DNA of 64,000 bases, taken from positions 770,162 to 834,161 of the forward strand of contig CH003267.1 of the NCBI GenBank assembly GCA_000149265.1, given 5' to 3'. Below, in pieces: positions 49,401-57,700 of the stretch; positions within the stretch are counted from its first letter, which is position 1; each line of letters starts with the position of its first letter. The notes below the pieces were generated by a model. That model was not told the DNA's origin. It did no database searches and was given only the letters and a program-made list of their open reading frames with translations. The position numbers and the translations under genes were made by a program. The DNA is from Ciona savignyi. Its lineage: Eukaryota > Chordata > Ascidiacea > Phlebobranchia > Cionidae.

Positions 49401-51613
49401 TTGAAGACTGTTGTATTTCTCCCCTGTTAAGTCGTCTGCGTTGCTGGGAAACCGTGCGATTAAAAGGCTAAACAGTGGCTGTTAAGACCAAGTTCTAGAT
49501 TCCCCATCGTTACCCGCACTGGCAACCATTCGACCGGGTGTTTACTCATTAGATAAGTGCTCAAATGAGCACAAGCTTAAACCACTGATGATTTTGCAGA
49601 GCGTCACCGACAACACAACGAGCACTCAGGACTCGAGACGATTCGGAACGGACTCAAGTAGAAACAGTTCCGCTTCCCATTCAGTTGCAACAGAATTTAC
49701 ATTCGTCACGCCAACGGTAAGAATGCGAATCGACGAAACAGATTTTCTAGTATTAAACTCTTTTTCGGGAGTAATTTTTAAGTGTTAAACTCGAGTTTGA
49801 ACTTCTGTTTTATGACATATTTTTAAGTATTAAAATCTATTTTGGAACTTATTCCAGTTTTGGTATTTTCAAATGTAAAACCTTTAGTTTTCATAACTTA
49901 TTTTATGAAGTATCCAGTTTGAACCAAAGCCTAAACGTTCGTACTCTATTCCAGGATTACCACTGTCCGATACGATCTTCCGAAAAACCCGTCGATGGAC
50001 ACTCCACCGATTCCGCCAAGGGTTCGATGGAACGATCCATTGTTCCGGAGAAGTCGAACGAATTCCAGCGACTCAGTGACGCGATCCAGCAGCTTGAATT
50101 GGGGGAAGAACCTAACCTGAAAACTCCCGCATATGAAAATGACATGTGCGACATCGTAAGTCCGTGGGTGAAAATCGCCCGGCAAGACTACGAGGAGAAA
50201 ATCCGTCAGTTCGAAGTCGATAAAGATTCTCGAAACTTCCATCCTGCCGCCTTTCCCAACTCGACGAATATTGATGACGTCATCGTTTCCACCGAACGGA
50301 GCTCGAGCAGTGCAACCGACAACACCTCATCCGCGTACAGCACCGGCGAGAGTTTCCGCAGCTCGAGCACGGCAAGCGAGCCCCGAATCAGCATAGACGG
50401 GATGACACCGCCTTTGTCGCCGAGCAAATGCGAGAAAACCTCACCAAAGTTGCACTTCCCCTCCGGTCCTACCATGTCGTACATGAGCAGCGATGCTAAC
50501 AGCGACGGTGAAGCGCCCGCTTGTTACCTCACACACGCCGAAGACAGCGACTCCGAAGGCTTTGAAGACGCTGGAATCGAGTTTAATTCGGTCTTTACAT
50601 CAACGGCCCCTCCTAAGCTACCACCCACCCCCCTGCCGAGGCTTCTACACCCCCCGCAAGGACCAAACTTCCACACTTCGGCCTCGCTTACCGCCTCCAC
50701 GAAGGAGTTATGGAAAGCAGCTGCCGCTGTAGCTAAAAACAGACGCAACCCTCACGATCCCCCCACCGAGTCCTGCTCCTCGGACGCGCGGTCGAGACAC
50801 AGATCCAGCTCCAGAAGTGCAGGTGACGCTAGCAGCAGCAAGGAGAGGTCGGAGAGCGAAACTCTGGTGGATTCCCAGTTCCGAAACTCGACCGGTGACA
50901 GCACTTGTACCGATTTACCCGACGCGAATCGAGTTTTAAATAAACGCCAACGAGATCCGAACTGCTTCAGCAAAAGCGCCGGAAGCAACGATTTCCCTTC
51001 CAAGTCACGAAATTGCAAGTTACGTCGCCAATCTGAGCGTGCAAGTCCGGTGCCGGTGTGTAGGCGACCCGATATCGCCAGGTCGCAGTCCTATACGGAA
51101 GGATCGAACAATACGGGTACAAACATGGACGCCACGACAGATGGAACCGGTGAAATTGGTTCGAGTAATGACGTTCGAATGGAATGGAAGGTTCGAGTGA
51201 GTCGGGACGGGACTCGCTACATCACCAAGCGGCCAGTGAGAGAAAAGGTGCTTCGAGACCGAGAACAGAAACTGCTCGCTGAGCGATGCGGGGTCACCAC
51301 CGATGACGACGCCGTCACTGAACTTAAACTCGGTCGCCATTGGACCAGGGAGGAACGAAAACGCCATCTTCGTCATGCGAGAGAAAAGAAGCGCCGACGC
51401 GACTTCATGCAACGTTGCCGACTCGAAGTTCTCACAGAAAACGTGCCAGCTGAAGGGGACATCGTTGAGCTCAGTCATAAGAAGATGGAGAGGCGAAAGC
51501 ACAAGAGAATGCTGCTCGACAGTTTTGTGACCGTGCAAGAGATCCTCGCGCACGGGGACAAGACTGCAGGTACAGCCGCTGTCAATCCTTTACTCAGCGT
51601 CACGTACATATGA
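18878..51613 (+). CDS. PDZRN3: PDZRN3/PDZRN4-type RING-PDZ E3 ubiquitin ligase (11 exons seen, PDZ1 start not found)
   Basis: Exons seen are 18878-19417, 38094-38374, 38454-38577, 40725-40826, 44046-44108, 45602-45700, 47383-47541, 48733-48846, 49600-49716 and 49955-51613, at least one unseen exon being likely between the first two. The visible parts give about 1085 residues in frame (human PDZRN3 is about 1066). In order there are a C3HC4 RING (C18, C21, C33, H35, C38, C41, C52, C56), TRAF-type zinc finger (C82 to C124), a coiled coil, the second half of PDZ1 (VNGQDLS...VVLRR), PDZ2 over three small exons, the EKDSGIGRT motif, SSAYSTGES, and the conserved C-terminal block ([22 protein letters not shown]). 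The protein ends in TYI, a class I PDZ ligand. Vertebrate PDZRN3 acts in synapse, muscle and vascular signalling; the role here is inferred. PDZRN3 and PDZRN4 arose by vertebrate duplication, so this is probably the single co-orthologue. CpG-rich introns suggest an unmethylated locus. The exon count in the call includes the inferred missing one. Confidence 0.9.
24061..24171 (+). mobile_element. SINE-like element with type-II tRNA-like head (family 2), diverged
   Basis: ACGGTCGCGTGGCCGCATAT, AGCTAACGCAACCAATACAC, GAGCCCGTCAGCAGTTGGAAAC and GGTAAAAAAAAC follow the family-2 order, but box B has lost TTCGA. Confidence 0.55.
27391..28190. mobile_element. Possible TTAA-flanked DNA element (piggyBac/Kolobok style)
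   Basis: The left end TTAAAGGGTCCTATAGACCG and right end (reverse complement) TTAAGGGTCCTATTAAACGG match over about 20 bases and are flanked by TTAA. An 800-bp non-autonomous element would fit; no transposase is encoded. Only this one copy was noticed, so the superfamily is a guess. Confidence 0.45.
38094..38374 (+). CDS. PDZRN3: PDZRN exon: second half of PDZ1 and linker
   Basis: Acceptor TTTTGCAG, then [31 protein letters not shown]. This is the end of a PDZ fold (VNG before strand E, then the ligand-groove helix). It continues into a Ser/Thr/Pro linker and a helix with [10 protein letters not shown]. Ends two bases into a codon; donor GTAAGT at 38375. Confidence 0.9.
38454..38577 (+). CDS. 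PDZRN3: PDZRN exon: inter-PDZ linker
   Basis: After a 79-bp intron: [20 protein letters not shown], then ...[11 protein letters not shown]. The FEYE-EVVLKR join leads into PDZ2, as in vertebrate PDZRN3 (YEEVEL). Donor GTGAGT at 38578. Confidence 0.87.
40725..40826 (+). CDS. PDZRN3: PDZRN exon: first part of PDZ2
   Basis: [20 protein letters not shown], then ...[15 protein letters not shown] is the carboxylate-binding loop region, as in the KLGLTV of vertebrate PDZRN3. 34 whole codons; donor GTAAGT. Confidence 0.88.
44046..44108 (+). CDS. PDZRN3: PDZRN exon: middle of PDZ2
   Basis: 21 codons: [21 protein letters not shown]. The [16 protein letters not shown] join is the standard GDxIxxINGxxV of PDZ domains. 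Donor GTAAAT at 44109. Confidence 0.87.
45602..45700 (+). CDS. PDZRN3: PDZRN exon: end of PDZ2
   Basis: [20 protein letters not shown], then [13 protein letters not shown], closing the PDZ2 fold. 33 codons; donor GTAAGT at 45701. Confidence 0.88.
46566..46648 (+). mobile_element. SINE-like element (family 2), 5'-truncated
   Basis: GATACATATACCGACTCTTA, then CAGTCTTGGTGACGAGCCC, ATGGGTTCGAAACTTGGCTC and GGTAAAAAAA. Box B is perfect; the box A part is missing. Confidence 0.65.
47383..47541 (+). CDS. PDZRN3: PDZRN exon: acidic post-PDZ2 segment
   Basis: [20 protein letters not shown]..., then YAAIVSQK. It corresponds to the acidic stretch that follows PDZ2 in vertebrate PDZRN3 (DEGWMDDD...). 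53 codons; acceptor TTGCTGCAG, donor GTTGGT. Confidence 0.85.
48430..48660. repeat. MITE-core-like segment with 62-bp tandem duplication
   Basis: TCTCTTTCCGTCCGTTCCCA... at 48539-48600 is repeated at 48601-48659. Upstream GGACAGTAAAATAAAGATTA and GGGGCAAGAGTTAAATTTAG resemble the cores of the MITEs near 54-56 kb. It lies in the PDZRN intron before exon 48733. Confidence 0.7.
48733..48846 (+). CDS. PDZRN3: PDZRN exon: EKDSGIGRT motif
   Basis: [20 protein letters not shown], then [18 protein letters not shown]. The EKDSG(V/I)GRT motif is shared with vertebrate PDZRN3/4 at the same place after PDZ2. 38 codons. Confidence 0.87.
49600..49716 (+). CDS. PDZRN3: PDZRN exon: Ser/Thr-rich linker
   Basis: [20 protein letters not shown], then ...EFTFVTPT. 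39 codons with clean acceptor ATTTTGCAG and donor GTAAGA. The sequence is low-complexity, so assignment rests on frame and position. Confidence 0.8.
49955..51613 (+). CDS. PDZRN3: PDZRN terminal exon: long linker and conserved C-terminus
   Basis: 552 codons and TGA. It begins [15 protein letters not shown], then a helix ([15 protein letters not shown]), [20 protein letters not shown] near 50318-50390, proline- and serine-rich linker, and the conserved basic block [36 protein letters not shown] and [19 protein letters not shown], ending NPLLSVTYI. The last three residues fit a class I PDZ ligand. A 177-codon open frame on the opposite strand is a shadow of this GC-rich exon. Confidence 0.92.
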   Translation, partial: DYHCPIRSSEKPVDGHSTDSAKGSMERSIVPEKSNEFQRLSDAIQQLELGEEPNLKTPAYENDMCDIVSPWVKIARQDYEEKIRQFEVDKDSRNFHPAAFPNSTNIDDVIVSTERSSSSATDNTSSAYSTGESFRSSSTASEPRISIDGMTPPLSPSKCEKTSPKLHFPSGPTMSYMSSDANSDGEAPACYLTHAEDSDSEGFEDAGIEFNSVFTSTAPPKLPPTPLPRLLHPPQGPNFHTSASLTASTKELWKAAAAVAKNRRNPHDPPTESCSSDARSRHRSSSRSAGDASSSKERSESETLVDSQFRNSTGDSTCTDLPDANRVLNKRQRDPNCFSKSAGSNDFPSKSRNCKLRRQSERASPVPVCRRPDIARSQSYTEGSNNTGTNMDATTDGTGEIGSSNDVRMEWKVRVSRDGTRYITKRPVREKVLRDREQKLLAERCGVTTDDDAVTELKLGRHWTREERKRHLRHAREKKRRRDFMQRCRLEVLTENVPAEGDIVELSHKKMERRKHKRMLLDSFVTVQEILAHGDKTAGTAAVNPLLSVTYI

Positions 51614-52384
51614 ATGGCGACTGCCGGTGCACCAGCGAAGCTGAGATGAGATTCAACTCTCACAAGTGAAACGACGCGAACGTGGAGGCAAAGAGAGAGA
51701 AACTTGCCCAGAAGGATAGGAACTGAACCCGCATATCTTAAAATGGACATCCGTTTTACTGCAGAACCCCAGGCTTAAGACTTAGACCCCACGTACTTTT
51801 AGTGTCGCTTTTTTCAAATACGTTAAGTTCCAGAGCACAAGTGAGTGCGGATAACTCGCTCACTGTAAGTGCGACGACCCCACACATGCGTTATTACAAT
51901 TATAATAAGTTGTCACTATGTTGTTTATGTGTACGTAGCACCTAAACAAAATCCGTTTACCCTCTAATTTATTTTTAACTTTTTTGTTGGCAATATCCTA
52001 TAACCGCAAGAAATCTGGATATTTTCATTATAGTTTGAAGATTTTATAATTGTTTTCCCAGTGAAACCAAGCTTTACCCGTACATTGTACAATTTTTAAA
52101 TTTCTATTTCCTCTTGCGCGCTCCAAATGACAATTTTCCTTACTATTTCCTTTTCTATAAGATGTTCTATCGAAGTACCAGCTGTTTGCTGTTGCTTTAT
52201 GGACTTGTATGGTATTGTGTTGATTCGCAAATAAGAAATGTTGTTCAAAACGATACAAGTGTGATATGTGATCCTATATGGTCAGTTTTATACAGCCATT
52301 TAGTTGAGTTATATAAGTTTTTACAGCATTTTTTCAATTAACTTAAATATTCAGGATAGCACCAAGGTTACTCATTTTTATTGA

Positions 52385-52640
52385 AATAGGATAAGATATT
52401 TATGTTCATTCCTGTGAATGGGAAAAAGCAAGTGGCGTTAGGACACGGGCAATCATCAAATAACTTCGTAATTACTTAATCGAGTGTCTCACAGTCACGT
52501 TACCGAAACTATTCCAGTGTGTTGCGTGTGATTAAGACGTCCATTTGATTATGGTAAACCCACAAATTCTGATAAGTGACATGACCAAAGACAAAACTGA
52601 CTGGCTAGCAATCATTTTCGAACCGTAAAAGCTTCGGATG
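52385..52640 (-). mobile_element. tRNA-headed SINE (family 1), decayed minus copy of an inverted pair
   Basis: On the minus strand, a head with ACGGTTCGAAAATGATTGC, then ...GATGATTGCCCGTGTCC and a tail ending ATATCTTATCCTATTTC. It is joined head-to-head with the plus copy that follows. Confidence 0.65.
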
Positions 52641-52905
52641 AAATTGTAGGTTTGAAACTGGCGTCCAGTTAATAGTTGTGACCTTAAGCAAGGTAAATCA
52701 GCTGTACCCAGTGCCCAGTGGATTAATGGGCTTCACTAAAACTGAATTAACCACGTCACTCGTAGATAACACGTTGCAATAGCTCTGGTTACCCGGCGAT
52801 GGGCGTCCGGTAATGTGAATTCTGCCCCTCCGGTAATGTGAATGAATTATAACGCTCCTATTTTTCCATTCACTTGTAGTAAAACATAGATATCCTGTCC
52901 TTTCT
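52641..52905 (+). mobile_element. tRNA-headed SINE (family 1), decayed plus copy of an inverted pair
   Basis: TGTAGGTTTGAAACTGG (box B), CAGTGGATTAATGGGCTTC, CAATAGCTCTGGTTACCCGG and a tail GATATCCTGTCC. An 18-base piece, CTCCGGTAATGTGAAT-like, is duplicated near 52810-52845. Confidence 0.65.
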
Positions 52906-53339
52906 AAATGAATAATAAATAGCATCAATATTGATTTACATTTAAAGCAAATTGGCTATGGGTTCGTAGAGATTTCCCACACAACCCATTAGCGCAATGG
53001 CCAGGTTTTATTTTAATATACATCACATTTAACCTTACTAAAGTGTGTGTCACCCATGTAACCAACACACACTGGGTTCTTGTTAAAAAAGCGGAGACGC
53101 ATTGTTTTTGTCCGTTGTTTCTCAAACGACTTTTAAAGGGCTAAGCATTAGTGGCTGATTGAGTAAATCGCTATGTTGCCCGTACGAGATCGCCTGAAAA
53201 GAGTATTTAAATTGAAATGAACCTTCAGATGAAGTAACTTAAAATGACCTGGATGTGTCAAAAGCTAAAATTGTGGTTTTTACCCACGGGAAAATCCCTA
53301 GAAACCTAAAACACTTATTTGCTCTTTCCACGCTTTCGG

Positions 53340-53625
53340 ACCACACCTTCTCCTAAAGCCGGCCCCCCAGTAATGGTGGCGCTTTACCGCACACTCTTTT
53401 TCAGGGCTTTATATTGTTTTGGTCGTAATTAAATTTTGTTTGCTTAATATTGTTATTTCGCTTAGGCCGCATCCGCTATATTTATTAAATGATATCCTTT
53501 TTTAATGACGTGTTTTAACGAGTGTTCGTTTTACCGTCTTTTCTTGTCCCTGTGTCGTAATTTGATTCGTTTGCCATTTTTTAACCTGGGCAATAAATGA
53601 ATAAACTAAACCAAAACCTAACTAC
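53340..53625 (+). mobile_element. Retroelement 3' region with (TAAAC)n tail, longest copy
   Basis: CCTAAAGCC, GCTTTACCGCACACTC, GACGTGTTTTAACGAGTGTT and ATGAATAAACTAAACC, in the same order as the minus copy at 9985-10270 and the shorter copies at 3640 and 57010. Confidence 0.62.
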
Positions 53626-53774
53626 CATATGACCAGAATAAACGATTTTGAATAACATCGTTTTCTCACACTCAGGTTAAAGTAACTATTCTACGACATA
53701 GAAATATAATATTATATTAATTTCTTATTATACTTTTCTATTGCGGTGTCGAAGCATTTGCACTGTATCTATAG

Positions 53775-54634
53775 GGTAAGCACTTAATGTACATCAAACT
53801 GAGGCTACAGCTGATCGACATTTGTGACGTCATACAGTAGCTTATGGGAACTCCTGATGTATTATGGGTAATTTTTTTAAATCTTTTTTTCTTTTTTTAG
53901 GCCGATTCTCTTCTTTTCAAACTGTATATCGGCAAAGATGATTTTAAAACCGCATCTCCTTGATCAATATCCAGAAAATTCACAAATTAAAGGGTGCCTC
54001 TAAATACTACGGGATCGCTTGATTCACTTAGATTGCTATGGAAAGTAATTCTCACCCTGTCCCTAACACTAATCTCAACCCCAGAACTAACTTTAACCCC
54101 AACCCTAACATTAATATCATGGCTTTTGTAATTACGCAGTATAGTAAGCGATCCTGTAGTATTTAGAGGTAGGCTACCGCAAATTTAATACCGGTATTAT
54201 ATCAATACCAATGCACAATAACCCCATGGTTGACTGATTGGGTTAGGATTGGTGTTCAGGTAGAGATTAGCGTTAGGGTTGGGGTTCAGGCTTAGAGTTA
54301 GTTTTCACGCAAATAGTGTGTGCAGTTTCATAGAATAAATAGTGTGTGCAGTGCATAGACTAAGCACACCACTGAATACCCAGCATTTGGTTTAGCACCC
54401 ATCACATTTCGAAATGTTTTAACATCTTCATACAGAAGCGCGCTAGATATATACCGGTAGATATAATCCACAATACACCATGTGTTTCCACAAGTTACTT
54501 GTCGTTTCGCATGAACAACTCTCTCCTAGGAAAAAATTTACCCATAATACATCAGGAGTTCCCATAAGCTACTGTATGACGTCACAAATGTCGATCAGCT
54601 GTAGCCTCAGTTTGATGTACATTAAGTGCTTACC
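53775..54634. mobile_element. 860-bp TIR element with 97-bp perfect inverted repeats and 9-bp TSD
   Basis: The left arm 53775-53871 (GGTAAGCACTTAATGTACAT...) is the exact reverse complement of the right arm 54538-54634 by eye. TATCTATAG flanks the element on both sides (53766-53774 and 54635-54643), a perfect 9-bp target duplication. Long TIRs with 9-bp duplications are typical of Mutator-like elements; that assignment is inference. No transposase ORF is present. A smaller MITE is nested inside (53997-54169). The right end is 66 bases before the RAB28 start codon, so the element must supply part of that promoter or 5' UTR in this haplotype. Confidence 0.85.
53997..54169. mobile_element. Nested MITE (CCTCTAAATACTAC ends)
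   Basis: CCTCTAAATACTACGGGATC at the left and GATCCTGTAGTATTTAGAGG at the right are inverted repeats differing at one or two bases. Between them lies the CACTAATCTCAACCCC / AACCCCAACCCTAAC core also seen in MITEs with different ends at 54816 and 55565. Confidence 0.7.
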
Positions 54635-54700
54635 TATCTATAGCGAAGATCATAACAACGTGCGTTTGTGTTTATTTTGAGATTTGATTTAAGTCGAACT

Positions 54701-54778
54701 ATGTCGGACTCCGAAGACGAAGAGGTTGCCGACACGCATTTGAAGATTGTTGTTCTTGGTGATGGCGGCTGTGGGAAG
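54701..54778 (+). CDS. RAB28: RAB28 exon 1: acidic start and P-loop
   Basis: 26 codons, [26 protein letters not shown]. The P-loop Lys-Thr pair is split between exons 1 and 2. Donor GTTAGC is non-consensus at +4/+5 but positioned exactly. Confidence 0.93.
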
Positions 54779-57700
54779 GTTAGCTGACGATTTTCTACTT
54801 ACTATGCCTTGTATAGGGCAACAATAAAAGGAGGGAAGCTGCACACTAAAATGAAGATTATGACATTAGAGTCAGTTTTAAACATGGGGTTGGGGTTAGT
54901 TCTGGGGTTGAGATAACAATTTAAGCCAGGGTTTAAATTAGTTTCTGTAATTTTGCAGTGTAGTTTCCCGTTTTTCCTCATTTTAGTGTTGCCCCAACCC
55001 TATGTTTAAATCTGACTTCCTGCTTTCCCTTCTTTTAGTTTTCCCCTGCCTTTATGTAGTGGGCATCATGTATAAAGTGAAAACTGCATGAAAAAAGTAT
55101 GAAAATAATTCTAGCCGTTCCCCAAACACTAATCTCATTTATAAAACTAATGCCAAGTTTTGCCTCCAGTGCTACACTAACCGTATTACCATAATCATAA
55201 TTTTACTGCGCAGTTTCTGTACTCTACTCTTTCCCTTCTTTTAGTTTTCCGCTATATAGTTTTGTATATTTCTAACTATATTATTAGTTATGATAAAATT
55301 GTTTCAATTTAAACCAATATATGTGTGGACCAGTATAGAAAGCAGAAAAGAAAGTAAAGTGTTTATTTCCGTGTGTGAGAAATGGCAGTAGTTACAGCAA
55401 CCGACATGGATAACCCCATCTATAATCCAAATCATGACCAACTCATTTTATGCAATTTTCAGCAGCCACTAGAATCCAAATATCTATATTTGTGTTATCA
55501 CAATGGATTGGTCTTTCATTGCATCCTTTGCGGTACATTACTCTTCATTACTGTATAATTTATTGGGCAACACTAAAATGAGGGAAAAAGGGAAGGAGGA
55601 AAACTACTCACTAAAATTACGAAAAATAATTTAATCCCTCCCCTAAACAGCAATCTCAACCCAAGAAGTAAACTTCAACCCCATGTTTAAAAGTAACTCT
55701 AATGTCATAATCTTAATTTTAGTGTTGTTGTTTGTCTAATTGTGATGTAAGTAAAATTTAAAAGATAAACTTAAACTTAAACTCGTGTGATTCGAAAATA
55801 TGCTTTTTATACCAAAGGAGTACCTAACTAGTTTTATTCTCCAGACTTCCACTGTTACAAGATACTCGCAAGATCAATTCAGCAAATCATATGAACCAAC
55901 TCTCGGAGTGGAGTTCTATTTGAAAAGGATTGTTTTACCAGGTTAATATCTTTTTTAAATATTAATAACCTGAACTAGATCACTCTTATAGAATAGGATA
56001 ATTGATATTTTCCCCCCCAAAAAAAATATATATATAATCAATCTAATTTATATACCAATAAACATAAATTTATGTAGTATTGTATAAATTTAGTAAATAA
56101 ATTGTTTAAATTACTACAGTAGTTGGCCGGTAATTATGACCCTGGATGATATGACCAGCTGCTTATTATGACCAAATTTTGAGTAAAATAACTAACATTT
56201 TCTAGAACTCTCTTATTACAGTACACTTTTCTCTTATTACAGTACCTGTCACACACTTATAACTTTCTACTTTTCAACATGCATGTTTACTGTACGCGTG
56301 TGTGTTCTGTACCGGGTATTAATGACAAAACAGTAACAATGATATGATGTAGATTTACTAACATAGTATTCGTACTGTATTCTTTTTTTTACACAGTACC
56401 GGTATTATGCCCGAAATGGTCTGGTCCAAAGTGGTCATATTAGCTACTTTATTATGGTGTTTTTATTTTATTGTTTTCATAGTCATTCAAATATATACTA
56501 ATAGCCGAGGCATGCAAAGTACAAACCATTGTTCTGTTATGAGTGACCCATTTTTTTTGCAGGAAACAAGAACGTTACTTTGCAAATGTGTGATGTTGGA
56601 GGTCAAACCCTTGGAGGATCCATGTTCGACAAATATATTTATGGAGCAAATGTAAGAATTCTGCATGTGTGATCAGGACTGTAATTAGCATGTTTAAATG
56701 CCAGCATTGGTCATAGACACTGACGGACATTGCGCGATAAAAAACGCCATCCCTGTAACGTAAACGTCATTGCACCAGGCCAGATACATGTCTTTTGCAG
56801 TTCGTAATTTTTAATATCATTAATAAATCTGCATGGGAAAAACGATTTAATTTTGGTACATCGCACAAAATCACACTCAAAAGTGTAACTAACTACTAAA
56901 TAATTGCCTCGCAATGTGTAGAATTCCTCGCAGTACCAAGTCCAATTAGGCGAAGGAAACTCCTGCGCTTTCGCATTGTCTAGATTTGTTAATTCAATTC
57001 GGTGTCATGTTTTAACGATTGTTGTTTTATCGTCATTTTTCAGTTTAAAATTTTTTATAGATGGTCCTGTTGTGTTTTTATTGTGAAAACAAAAAGTAAA
57101 CTTAACTAATGCACAGTTGTAAACTATACATATTATGTTAAGCAATGTACATTTTGTATGGCATTACTTACTAATGCTTATATTCTCTGAAAATATCTTC
57201 TAATGAAAATATCAGCGCGAAATATGGAGAAAAAAACAAGAGCAATTTTTATTTATTGGTTCTAATTTAGTTGAAATAGATAACAAACAATATTGATGCT
57301 AAAATAACCAAATATCGCGATATTTTTTACAACTACCCAAATTCCCATTGGATTAACAACCAAAATTTCGATCAGGTATTTCATTTTTTTTAATATAGCT
57401 TGAAGTTTTAATCCAATTTAACAACTTCTGGGGTAACTCTAAGAGTGTTCGCTACTTTAAGTCGGATTTTAATACAAAGCAATGTACAGTTAAACAGAAG
57501 TTACTTTTATATTTAAGTAATTTTAAACTAACAGAACGATTGCTGAAATTGTTAATCGATATTTTGTGATTGGTTAACAATTATCAAATTCTAAATATAT
57601 TCAAAATAACATAATATGTATAATTGTATAATGTATATCAATAATAGAACAAGTTTGACCTACATGTCATATTAATTACGTTTTCACAATCTTTTGGTAA

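Larger units (their letters stand above)
51614..54700. other. PDZRN 3' UTR and PDZRN-RAB28 intergenic region
   Basis: The DNA turns AT-rich and CpG-poor at about 51.9 kb. No AATAAA was seen close to the PDZRN stop. The region holds a head-to-head SINE pair (52385-52905), a (TAAAC)n retroelement 3' end (53340-53625) and a long-TIR element (53775-54634) that ends 66 bases before the RAB28 ATG. No further exon seen. Confidence 0.6.

Noticed and set aside
51020-51553. 177-codon minus-strand open frame
   Set aside because: Exactly antisense to the conserved PDZRN terminal exon; a shadow of its GC-rich coding sequence.
54040-54120. Telomere-like CCCTAAC words
   Set aside because: The CCCTAAC words are irregular and belong to the MITE core shared with other elements; no tandem telomere array.
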